This document shows, piece by piece, positions 26,046 through 36,007 of a DNA stretch of 64,000 nt. The DNA comes from Thinopyrum elongatum (taxonomy: Eukaryota > Streptophyta > Magnoliopsida > Poales > Poaceae). The notes beneath the pieces are model-generated. The model saw only the letters and a program-made list of their open reading frames with translations, searched no databases and was not told the origin of the DNA. The position numbers and the translations under genes were made by a program. Where the stretch lies: contig CM022303.1 in the NCBI GenBank assembly GCA_011799875.1, positions 423,640,483-423,704,482 on the forward strand, given 5' to 3'. Each line of letters begins with the position of its first letter. Position 1 is the first letter of the stretch.

Positions 26046-27661
26046 GGCCTACTAGCGCGGCCAGGCTGACTGTGGCGATTGTGTGATCTCCTGGTTCCCG
26101 GGGCCTCGGGAGGCTCCCGGTTAATTACTCCCGCGGGTCGCTCCGCAGGATACCTCCGATTGAGCTATGTGGTCGTCTTCATCATCTTCGCTTCGCGTTC
26201 TCCATGCATGATGATGGTGATGTGTGTGTGGGTTGCGGCAGAGCCCGTGCCCTCGTCGGTACACGCGCCGCAAGTAGCGTGGCCTTTGTGGTGGCCACGC
26301 TCGCCCTCGCCGTCGTGCCTCGTCGGTCTTGGCGGCGTTGGAGGAATTGTTGTTGGGGTAGCATGGATCGCGCTCAGCTCGAACTTCTCGACGACCAGTA
26401 GCTTCTCGGGGTGTGCAAGGGGCTACGCCTTGCGGGAGTAATTGTCGGTGGAAGACATGCGTCGGTGTATGACCGTCGCGTCGCTCACATCAGCATGGCC
26501 TGTGTGGTCGACGCCTCGTCCCGGCCAGACGCCGAGTCCACGACAGTCGGCGTAGTCAAGACGTCGTCTCACGAGATCGTAGAGGAGTGGTGTTGTTGCT
26601 GAAGTCTTGTTGCCTCGCCTCGCCGTCGCGCCTTGTCTTCGGGTAGCGTCGCCTTTCCCGGCTCCGGCCTCCGATGAGCGTGACGTGGGTAGCAGCGGCA
26701 ACATGGTGGGGCACCATCTTGACGAGCGGGATGCGGGCGCCATTGTAGGGCTTTGTCTTCACGGTGTGGCGTCATTTGCGGGGACTCCAAAGTCTTCATA
26801 GAGCGTTCGTTGCAGCGTATAGGCGATGGCATGCCGAGCTTCGCCACTCCGCCTTCAATGGTATACCACGACGTGCTGAAGTGGACAACGGGCAGACAGG
26901 GTGTCAGGCTCCGTGCTCCTGTCTTGGATGATGCCGGGCATGGTGCAATAGACAACATGGTGACGATCGCTGTTGTCGCCGTCATCATCGTCGGATGGTG
27001 GCCTTCTTGCCGTCAACCACAGCTAACTGGTACGTGCATGGCACATACATGTGCACAAGCCATTTACGTGCATGTTAACCCGCCTGTGTGCTCGCCTTCT
27101 TGTAGCCTCCTTCGCCCGCGGGATACGTGTGGATGACCCTTTCGTCAAGAAGTCGGAAGTAAGTGCGGGGTTAGCCTAGGCGTCCGTCGCCACCGACGGC
27201 GGCCACCGGTTGACCGTCTGTCGATCTTCATGTGGGAACGCCCGCTGGTTCGTGTACGCACATACGTACGCATCAGGAGCAGGCTGTCGTGCTTGGTTCT
27301 TTCTTTCAGTAGACGATTGAGATGGTATTGTTGCACTGGGGCCTCGACGATAGCTGCCTTGTGCGGCAAATGAACAACCACCAGAAGCACCGAGTCCAGG
27401 GGAGCGCCCCCCGTAATCCTCATCGTCTTCCTCGCCACGGCAGCGGCGCGCCACGGGAGCTTGACTAGTGTAGGTGTTGATGATGTTAGCTCCATCAACA
27501 ACCTTGGGGAAGCTGGAGTGGTTGGCAGCTCCTGCGCATCTCCGTCTTCCATAGTGAATGGCGGACAACTTCGTGTCGTCGTCTTCGGCGACGTCCGATC
27601 GTGATGAAGTGGACGGCGAGCAAGGCCGCGAACCCCTCCCCGTCGTCTTCGATGGCATCCC
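26046..27661 (-). repeat. GC-rich minisatellite block, left part
   Basis: A GC-rich stretch with imperfect repeats around words such as gaagtggac and gtcgtcttc, part of one array cut by the CACTA element and resumed at 40464. Several frames stay open on both strands because GC-rich repeats lack stops. None shows a known domain. Confidence 0.6.
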
Positions 27662-27674
27662 CACTAGTAGAAAA

Positions 27675-27960
27675 CAGGGCTTTGGTTCGGGCCAGCCCAG
27701 CCCATTAGTCCCGGTTCAGTCACGAACCGGGACCCATGGGGGGCATACGTCCCGGTTCATGCGTCCAGGGAGCCGACCGGGGCCTCGTGGGCATTGGTCC
27801 CGATTCGTCTGGACCCATTTGTCCCGGTTCCTGGCACGAACCGGGACCAATGGGCCTCGCTCCTGGCCCACATCCATTGGTTCCGGTTCGTGGCTTGAAC
27901 CGGGACAGAAGGGGGGCCTTTAGTCCCGGTTCCACGCACGAACCGGGACCAATGAGGTGG
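27675..27960. repeat. CACTA 5' subterminal repeats
   Basis: Clustered short motifs gtcccggttc and gaaccgggac in both orientations, forming several small hairpins. These are the typical binding sites for CACTA element proteins. A TATA-like ctatatatacccc follows at 27961-27973, and transcription of the first genes probably starts just downstream. Confidence 0.85.
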
Positions 27961-28494
27961 CTATATATACCCCATCGCCGGCGAGCAGAGCACTCCACAC
28001 TGCTCTGTTTTTTCTGGCCGGCGAGGGGAGAGCTTTGTGGTGCTCTAGCTCACCTCCTATGCACATGAGGTGTTTGATGAAATGCCCGAGCCACACTAGT
28101 TAAGCTTTCTCCTCTCGAAGCTCGACCTTCAAGCTCCATTTTCCTCAAGATTTGTCTAGGTTTAGCGGTCTGTCATGTCCCGTCCCCGTCTTCACCGCCG
28201 TCGATCGCCCATGCCGATCTCGTCGCCGGCATAACCGTGGTGAGCCTCTTGTTCTTATCTTCTTTCTAAAAGAAAAAAATTCTTACTTGTATGATTTAGA
28301 TAGATACTTGTCTAATTTTCTTACTTTTATTATTGTTTGTTATTATATAGTGCGATGGTTTTGGTATCCGCCCCCGTCGGCCCTCGTCCTGTCTATGATT
28401 CGGATGTGGTATATATTATATTTTATAACTATTTGGTTCATTTATTGTTTATGACAATTATGCCGACCAACGTGACATAGATTTTTTTATCTAG
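27961..28494 (+). promoter_or_regulatory. CACTA 5' promoter and leader of the first gene
   Basis: TATA-like box (tatatatac) at about 27962-27970, then a GC-richer leader. One short frame starts at 28152 (MSRFSGLSC) and does not extend cleanly. A likely exon lies after ttatatag at about 28350 (tgcgatggttttggtatccg). Exact splicing upstream of 28495 is unresolved. Confidence 0.5.
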
Positions 28495-28800
28495 GAGGTA
28501 TGTGAACCGGAAATTCCAACCGACCCTATTGTCGAGAGGTTAAATTTAGTTGAAGAAGAAAACAATTACTTGAAGGAAAAATTGAAAAAAATTGAGGAGG
28601 AGAAGATGATATTGGAGTTGCATGTTGCAGATGTCGTCGATGATCACAAGATCAAGATGGATGCAATGCGCTTCAAGATTAGAAAGTATAGAAAATATGT
28701 CATTCATACCGAGGCTTGGTATCATTATGCCGTTGGATCAATTGTTACCTTGGTTGCGATTATGATCGCATTTGTTGTTGCATTGAAATGTTTTACATAG
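28495..28800 (+). CDS. CACTA small coiled-coil / membrane-anchored protein, last exon
   Basis: After an acceptor (ctag) at 28491-28494 the frame reads EVCEPEIPTDPIVERLNLV, then a highly charged heptad-like coiled coil (EEENNYLKEKLKKIEEEKM). It ends in a hydrophobic segment (YAVGSIVTLVAIMIAFVVAL) and KCFT-stop at 28798-28800. I recall this small protein recurring upstream of TNP2 in grass CACTA elements, but its role is unknown to me. Here it is open with no stop. The coiled coil plus C-terminal membrane segment suggests a tail-anchored protein. The upstream exons are not certain. Confidence 0.65.
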   Translation, partial: EVCEPEIPTDPIVERLNLVEEENNYLKEKLKKIEEEKMILELHVADVVDDHKIKMDAMRFKIRKYRKYVIHTEAWYHYAVGSIVTLVAIMIAFVVALKCFT

Positions 28801-28972
28801 TTTCAATGTATGGTTTAATTAGATGCTCTGGAGAGCTATATGTTGTTCAATGAGAACTATGTATGTACTTTGGTTTTAATGTGATGATGAACTTCTATTA
28901 ATTTGGTCACTTATCTATTCATGATGTTTTGTAATGGTTTTTTACACACTTAATTATATATAATGCACGCAG

Positions 28973-31900
28973 ATGAACCGGCAATGGATGTACGGTGACA
29001 GACGCACCTCCGAGTACATTAAGGGCGTGCATAATTTTCTCGAAGTGGCTGAGGCAAACAAGCAGAATGGTTTTATGTGTTGTCCATGCCCTATATGTGG
29101 GAATACGAAGTCTTGCTCTGACCGGAAAATCCTTCACACCCACCTGCTTTAGAAGGGTTTCATGCCACACTATAATGTTTGGACCAGGCACGGAGAAATA
29201 GGGGTTATGATGGAAGACAGCGAAGAAGAAGAGGACGATGACAACTATGTGCCCCCTGAATACGGTGATGCTGCAACGGGGGAAGCTGAAGATCAAGAGG
29301 AACCAGACGATGTGCCCGATGATGATCTCCGCCGGGTCATTGTTGATGCAAGGAGACAGTGTGAAAGCGAAAAGGAGAAGCTGAAATTCGATCGCATGTT
29401 AGAGGATCACCAAAAAGGGTTGTACCCCAATTGCGAAGATGGCAACACAAAGCTCGGTACCGTACTGGAATTGCTGCAGTGGAAGGCAGAGAATGCTGTG
29501 CCTGACAAAGGATTTGAGAAGCTATTGAAAATATTGAAGAAGAAGCTTCCAAAGGATAACGAATTGCCCGGCAGTACGTACGCAGCAAAGAAGGTCGTAT
29601 GCCCTCTAGGATTGGAGGTGCAGAAGATACATGCATGCCCTAATGACTGCATCCTGTACCGCGGTGCGTACGAGGATTTGAACGCATGCCCGGTATGCGG
29701 TACATTGCGGTATAAGATCAGACGAGATGACCCTGGTGATGTTGACGTCGAGCCCCCCAGGAAGAGGGTTCCTGCCAAGATGATGTGGTATGCTCCTATA
29801 ATACCACGGTTGAAACATCTGTTCAGAAACAAAGAGCATGCCAAGTTGATGCGATGGCACAGAGAGGACCGTAAGAAAGACGGGAAGTTGAGAGCACCCG
29901 CTGACGGGTCGCAGTGGAGAAAAATCGAGAGAAAGTACCGGGCTGAGTTTGCAGGTGACCCAAGGAACGTATGGTTTGGTTTAAGCGCAGATGGCATTAA
30001 TCCTTTCGGGGAGCAGAGCAGCAATCACAGCACCTGGCCCGTGACTCTATGTATCTATAACCTTCCTCCTTGGCTGTGCATGAAGCGGAAGTTCATTATG
30101 ATGCCAGTACTCATCCAAGGCCCTAAGCAACCCGGCAACGACATTGATGTGTACCTAAGGCCATTAGTTGAAGAGCTTTTACAGCTGTGGAATGGAAACG
30201 GTGTACGTGTGTGGGATGAGCACAGACAGGAGAAATTTGACCTGCATGCGTTGCTGTTTGTAACCATCAATGATTGACCTGCTCTCAGTAACCTTTCAGG
30301 ACAGACAAACAAGGGATACCACGCATGCACGCACTGTTTAGCTGACACCGAAAGTATATACCTAGACAAATGCAGGAAGAATGTGTACCTAGGGCATCGT
30401 CGATTTCTTCCGACCAACCATCAATGTCGAAAGAAAGGCAAGCATTTCAAAGGCGAGGCAGATCACCAGAAGAAGCCCGCCATGCGTACCGGTGATCACG
30501 TACTTGCTATGGTCAATGATTTACACATAATCTTTGGAAAGGGTCCCGGCGGACTATCTGTTCCGAATGACGCTGAGGGACGCGCTCCCATGTGGAAGAA
30601 GAAATCTATATTTTGGGACCTACCCTACTGGAAAGACCTAGAGGTCCGCTCTTCAATCGACGTGATGCACGTGACAAAGAACCTTTGCGTGAACCTGCTA
30701 GGCTTCTTGGGCGTGTATGGAAAGACAAAAGATACACCGGAGGCACGGGAGAACCTGCAACATTGGCACGAAAAAGATGGCATGCCTCCAAAGCAGTATG
30801 AAGGTCCTGCCAGCTACGCTCTTACCAAAGAAGACAAGGAAATCTTCTTTGAATGCCTGCTCAGTATGAAGGTCCCGTCTGGCTTCTCGTCGAATATAAA
30901 GGGAATAATAAATATGGCAGAGAAAAAGTTCCAGAACCTAAAGTCTCATGACTGCTACGTGATTATGACGCAACTGCTTCCGGTTGCATTGAGGGGGCTT
31001 CTACCGGAAAACGTTTGATTAGCCATTGTGAAGCTATGTGCATTCCTCAATGCAATCTCTCAGAAGGTGATCGATCCAGAAATCGTACCAAGGCTAAGGA
31101 GTGATGTGGCGCAATGTCTTGTCAGTTTCGAGCTGGTGTTCCCACCATCCTTCTTCAATATCATGACGCACGTCCTAGTTCATCTAGTCGACGAGATTGT
31201 CGTTCTGGGCCCCGTATTTCTACACAATATGTTCCCCTTTGAGAGGTTCATGGGAGTCCTAAAGAAATATGTCCGTAACCGCGCTAGGCCAGAAGGAAGC
31301 ATCTCCATGGGCCATCAAACAGAGGATGTCATTGGGTTTTGTGTTGACTTCATTCCTGACCTTAAGAAGATTAGTCTCCCTCAATTGCGGTATGAGGGGA
31401 GACTGACTGGAAAAGGCACGCTAGGAGGGGACTCAATAATATGCAGGGACGGGCATTCTTGGTCTCAAGCACACTACACAGTTCTACAGAACTCTACCTT
31501 GGTGACCCCGTATGTCGATGAACACAAGAACATTCTGCGCTCCAAACACCCGGAGCAGTGTGACGACTGGATTACATGTGAACACATCAGGACTTGCAGC
31601 AGTTGGTTGGAAACACGTCTCAGAGGTGACAACACTGTTTCTGATGAGCTGTACTCGTTGTCCAGGGGACCATCTTCGACTGTATTGACTTACAAAGGAT
31701 ACGAGATAAATGGGAATACATTTTACACGATCGCCCAAGATCAAAAGAGCACCAACCAAAACAGCGGTGTCCGCTTTGATGCAGCAACCAAGAGGGGAAA
31801 GGACACATATTATGGTTACATAGTGGACATATGGGAACTTGACTACGGACATGATTTTAAGGTCCCTTTGTTTAAGTGCAAATGGGTCAATATGTCAGGA

Positions 31901-32317
31901 GGCGGGGTATAGGTAGACCCACAGTACGGAATGACAACAGTGGATCTGAACATTCTTGGCTACACAGACGAACCATTCGTCCTAGCCAATGATGTGGCAT
32001 AGGTTTTCTATGTGAAGGACATGTCTACCAAACCGAGAAAAAGAAAAGATAAGGAAGCGAATACATCATACGATGAGCCAAAGCGCCACATAGTTCTTTC
32101 AGGAAAAAGAGACATCGTGGGATTGGAGGGCAAGACAGACATGTCTGAAGATTATGAAAAGTTTCATGAAATTCCTCCCTTCAAAGTCAAGGCTGACCCA
32201 AGCACCCTGTTAAGAGATGAAGAATATCCATGGTTACGGCGCAATAAGCAAAGGACACAAGCGAAAAAAAGTGAAGACTTTCTCTCCACAACTATTATGA
32301 TGATGCCTTTGATCTAG
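28973..32317 (+). pseudogene. TNP2 transposase of the CACTA element, five in-frame stops
   Basis: TNP2 is the DNA-cutting transposase of CACTA elements, acting on terminal repeats in the nucleus. One reading frame runs 28973-32317 (1,115 codons), starting MNRQWMYGDRR after an acceptor-like cgcag. The N-terminal transposase-associated zinc domain is visible (CCPCPICGNTKSC). Next come the core (CPLGLEVQKIHACPNDC, LNACPVCG, NVWFGLSADGINPFG, SSIDVMHVTKNLCVNLLGFL), a DUF4218-like region (FPFERFMGVLKKYVRNRARP) and a DUF4216-like region (YYGYIVDIWELDYG). Stops occur in this frame at 29150, 30275, 31016, 31910 and 32000, with no frameshift. The TGA at 30275 falls where a tryptophan is usual. No full-length protein can be made. 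Confidence 0.93.
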
Positions 32318-32344
32318 AATATCACTGCAGTTACATGTGAAGAA

Positions 32345-33017
32345 ATGAAATCCCTTTGTAACAGACGAGTTTCCGTATGAAACCCTGATACTTCGAAAGA
32401 GATTGTCCGTTTTGTACATGAACTGCATCCAGTTTTTGCCGTAACCCTCTCAACTTTTTAGCACATGCTATGTGGGTGAAATGATGATACCATGCCAACT
32501 TTCAACCTTTTCAGAGTTCATTTGAAGTGCTTTTCAATTTCAGGGTCATTTAGCGCAAAAAATCAGTACATGCATGAAAAACAACAAATGAATTCAGAAA
32601 GGGTTGAAAATTGATGATGTGGCTTTGAATGGTGCATTTTGAACACACAAAAACTCTGGAGTTCAAATAAGTTCAAAAAAATGAAATCCCTTTGTAACAG
32701 ACGAGTTTCCGTATGAAACCCTGATACTTCAAAAGAGATTGTCCGTTTTGTACATGAAGTGCATCCAGTTTTTGCCGTGACCCTCTCAACTTTTTAGCAC
32801 ATGCTATGTGGGTGAAATGATGATACCATGCCAACTTTCAACCTTTTCAGAGTTCATTTGAAGTGCTTTTCAATTTCAGGGTTATTTAGCGCAAAAAATC
32901 AGTAAATGCATGAAAAATAACAAATGAAGTCAGAAAGGGTTGAAAATTGATGATGTGGCTTTGAATGGTGCATTTTGAACACACAAAAAGTCTGGAGTTC
33001 AAATAAGTTCAAAAAAA
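32345..33017. repeat. Tandem duplication of a 336-bp unit
   Basis: Two head-to-tail, nearly identical copies (32345-32680 and 32681-33017), each starting atgaaatccctttgtaacag and ending near gttcaaaaaa. Both follow the TNP2 stop, so this duplicates the 3' flank of the gene. No coding sense was seen. Confidence 0.9.
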
Positions 33018-33635
33018 TGTCTTCAGAATTTTTTTGTTTGAAACTTCAATAGCAAACTAAAATAACAAAATCTGTTTTTGATTAAAACAGACATTTCAAA
33101 TAACCTAAAAATTACCAAATTGAATTTAATGATAAAACACAGTAATATTAAATAGCAGGAAAAACAATCACTCAAAAATCTATTTTTATAGTAAAGTTAT
33201 TCACAAACTATTGATTCACACAAATTTCAAAAAGTTCAAATTTAAACTATTCAAATTGCAAAACTAATGGCACTAACAGAAAGTTTATAATTTTTATTAC
33301 CTAAAAGCAAAAAGAATCACTGAAAAACAGTAAGTATTTTGTTGTAAGTAGAACCAAAACAAAATAAATAAAGCAAAAAAGAAAACAAAAAACTGGAAAA
33401 AAAAATGCCACCTACTGGGCCACCACGGCCTGAATACGACTAGGAACCCAACCATGGGCCAGGATTCAGGCCCGCAGCAGGCCCAGTAGGCCCACAGGCA
33501 AGGATTGATAGAGTAGGCCCGAAAGCCTGCAGTTGAGAGGAGCTCGAGATGATGGGAGCAGCAGGGCTTATAAACCACTCTCGAGGTCTCTCAACTAGCG
33601 AGGTGGGACTAAACATCCCACTGCACCGCGCCAGC
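33018..33635. other. CACTA intergenic region
   Basis: AT-rich to about 33400, then a moderately GC-rich stretch leading to an internal cluster of cccggttc motifs. Nothing is recognised on either strand. Confidence 0.5.
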
Positions 33636-33862
33636 GCAAGGCCTTTGGTCCCGGTTCGTGTCCCGGTTACCAACCGGGACCAATGCCCCCCTTTGGTCCC
33701 GGTTCGTGCCACCAACCGGGACCAAAGGCCTCTGTTTCCCGCCCTTTGGGCTGTTGAAAACTGACCTTTGGTCCCGGTTGGTGGCACGAACTGGGACCAA
33801 AGGTGGGTATTGGTCCTGGTTTGTGCCACCAACCGGGACCAAAGGTTGTGGTATATAAGGCC
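33636..33862 (+). promoter_or_regulatory. Internal copy of the CACTA subterminal array with TATA box
   Basis: At least six copies of the gtcccggttc / accgggacca motif in alternating orientation, followed by ggtatataaggcc (TATA-like, about 33851-33861). The layout mirrors the element's 5' end (27675-27970) and probably drives the second gene (36008-39882). Confidence 0.6.
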
Positions 33863-33984
33863 ACACTTAGAAAATTTTCCCCAAATCTCCCATTATCTCC
33901 CACGACGGCCGAACCATAGCACGACGCCGCCAGGCTGCTGCGCCGGAGATCGCCGTCGCCTCGCCGTCGCCGAGCCCTGCCCCG

Positions 33985-34130
33985 ACACCGCGCCCTGCCC
34001 TGACCTCGCTGCGCCCTGCCCCGACCTCGCCGTCGCCCTGCCCCGACCTCGCCGTCGCCCTGCCCCGACCTCGCCGTCGCCCTGCCCCGACCTCGCCGTC
34101 GCCGAGCCCTGCCCCGACGCCGTCCCCGCT
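33985..34130. repeat. 22-bp minisatellite
   Basis: At least four direct copies of gccctgccccgacctcgccg plus two bases, at 22-base spacing (anchors at 34021, 34043, 34065). The spacing is not a multiple of three, so this is unlikely to be a selected coding repeat although frames stay open here. It lies in the leader of the second CACTA gene. Confidence 0.85.
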
Positions 34131-35396
34131 CCCCTGCAACACTGTGAGCCGCGCCTCGCGTTCCCCTCCTCTCCTCCTCCCCCCGTGCCCCAATCGCCGC
34201 CCACCCCGACGCCGATGCCGCCCGCGCTCCGGCCGCTCCGACGACCGCCCCTGTTTTTTTTTTCTTTTTTTTCCTTTGTTCAAGTTGATTATGTAATGGA
34301 GATTATTGGAGATTAGTAATGCTCTATATATGCTATGTATATGCCTTTTTGAAATTTTAGTATATCTCTGTATATGCTCTTTTTTGCATTTTTAGAAAAA
34401 TATTGGAGATTATGTAATGCTCACAAAAAAGTCTATTTTTTGTCATAAGAATTTATGTATGTATGTTCATATGCAAAAGTTACATTTAAGAAAAAAGAAA
34501 ATGTATGTAGATCATATGCAAAGAATATGCAAAAGTTAGAATTTTTTATGTTCATAGAATTTTTTTTGGTGATATTGTAGAATATGAACCTTTTGAATAT
34601 GGATGGATGAACATTTTGTTAGATAATTTTTTGTGTAGTATATATATGAAAACTTGGTCAATTTTTTTTGTAGTAGATGATGATGATGATATGAAAACTT
34701 GGTCAATTTTTTTTGTAGTAGATGATGATGATATATGAAAACTTGGTCAATTTTTTCTGTTGTAATTTTGTTCATGAATGTTTTCTATTAAAACTCATAT
34801 TAAGTTTGTTCGATGAATGTTTCATGGGAGAGAGGGAGTAAAAACTCATCAGACATGAGGGGGGAGGAGTCCCCCTCCGGTTCATCTGTCCAAACATTCC
34901 CGGATGTTATCCCCCTTCACCTATATATCGTGTAGTGCCGCGTTAGAACACCCCTAACTCTCTCGGGAATTCAACATATATTCAAAATTTACCAAGTTAC
35001 TAAGTTACTAAGTTAAAATGTTCATATATTCAAAATGAGTTAAAAGAATCATACATTCAAAATTTACTCCCGGTCCGCTAGCCCGACCAACTCTCGAGGC
35101 CACCCAAACCCTAGAAGAAAGAGCATTTTTGATCTCCTACCCCCTCCCGCCCCTACCCGATAAACTCTCGAGGCCACCCAAACCCCCAAGAAGAAAACTC
35201 CGGTAACTTCTACATGAGGGGGGACATCGATCAACCCCCTCTCGCCCGACCAACTCTCGAGTCCACCTAAACCCTGAAAGTATAACCCCGGCCCGATCGA
35301 CATGAGGGGGGGACGTCGGACATGCATGAGAGAGGCGGTCCGCAACTAATCCATTGCTCATATATGCATATGATTCCTTGTTGTGATATTAGCTAG
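34131..35396 (+). other. Leader/intron region of the second CACTA gene
   Basis: Mostly AT-rich intron-like sequence. It includes a short tandem repeat at about 34641-34765 (three copies, about 45 bases apart, of a segment with gaaaacttggtcaatttttt). At about 35060-35330 there are direct repeats of ccgaccaactctcgagg with ccacccaaacccy-type neighbours. No conserved coding sequence. Confidence 0.55.
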
Positions 35397-35652
35397 GTCT
35401 CATCATTTGCCAGAAGTAACAGGCGTATGATGCTACGAAGCTCTTCAAAGTTGTTTTGGAACGGAGTTCCTGATAGAATAATTCGCCTTTTGGTACGAAT
35501 TTCAGCAAAGGCCTTCCAAATAGCGATATTCGGAAGGCTCTTGCTAAACTTTGTACCAAAAAGCGAATTATTCTATCGGGAACTCCGTTCCAAAACAATT
35601 TTGAAGAGCTTCGTACCATTATACGCCTGTCATTTCCGGCTAATGATGAAGT
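35397..35652. repeat. Inverted repeat of a captured SNF2 (CLSY/DRD1-like) gene fragment
   Basis: Two arms of about 121 bases (35397-35517 and 35531-35652) are inverted copies at near 88 percent identity by eye, with a 13-base loop. The right arm on the plus strand translates as a fragment containing RIILSGTPFQNNFEELRTI, an SNF2-family ATPase motif. The left arm on the minus strand gives RIILSGTPFQNNFEELRSI. Sense-strand sequence continues to about 35790 with VDEIRKNMDHFLHIQNG, which resembles the stretch following the motif in CLSY/DRD1-type remodellers. Transcribed from the upstream TATA, this would fold into a long hairpin, a possible small-RNA source. The gene-family assignment is by motif memory. 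Confidence 0.75.
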
Positions 35653-35790
35653 CATGGTTTTCTTGAATTCTTTGACACTAGACAACATGACATATAGAAG
35701 GGTAGATGAGATCAGGAAAAATATGGACCATTTTCTGCACATCCAGAATGGCGTCATTTTGTTAAATCCCTTGTCGGTCCGGACGTCGGA
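35653..35790 (+). pseudogene. Sense extension of the captured SNF2-like fragment
   Basis: Continues the right-arm frame without a stop (MVFLNSLTLDNMTYRRVDEI then RKNMDHFLHIQNGVILLNPL). It has no inverted partner. Compared with CLSY-type proteins as I recall them, the spacing is shortened, so the piece looks deleted relative to its source gene. It ends near the 30-bp repeats at 35813. Confidence 0.6.
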
Positions 35791-35812
35791 CATTCATGAG
35801 AGAGGCGGTCCG

Positions 35813-35935
35813 ACCCAAACCCTAGAAGCGTTGTCGAGGCCACCCCAAACCCTAGAAGCGTTGCCTAGGCCACCCCAAACCCTAGAAGCGTTGTCGAGGC
35901 CACCCCAAACCGTAGAAGCGTCGAGCTAGCTAGGT
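35813..35935 (+). repeat. 30-bp tandem repeat
   Basis: Four copies of a 30-base unit around cctagaagcgttgtcgaggc (anchors 35821, 35851, 35881; the fourth is diverged). In the frame continuing from the captured fragment it reads as ten-residue repeats, QTLEALSRPP. The same words (accctagaag, tctcgaggccac) occur at 35095-35190, so the array frames the captured segment. Confidence 0.85.
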
Positions 35936-36007
35936 CTACGTTTGCACTAATATATCCATCTGTCATGTTTGTATATTAATTGCCATGTTGTAATATTTGC
36001 AGAAACT

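Noticed and set aside
25830..26060. Possible Helitron 3' end (ctag followed by t near 26054, minus strand)
   Set aside because: The 5-bp duplication at 25825 and 45089 gives a better boundary; no Rep/helicase and no convincing terminal hairpin.
26423..27664. Several GC-rich open frames on both strands
   Set aside because: Overlapping frames in both directions, no domains and repeat-derived content; not supported as genes.
30592..30801. Alternate-frame ORFs within TNP2
   Set aside because: The main frame matches TNP2 throughout; these are shadows.
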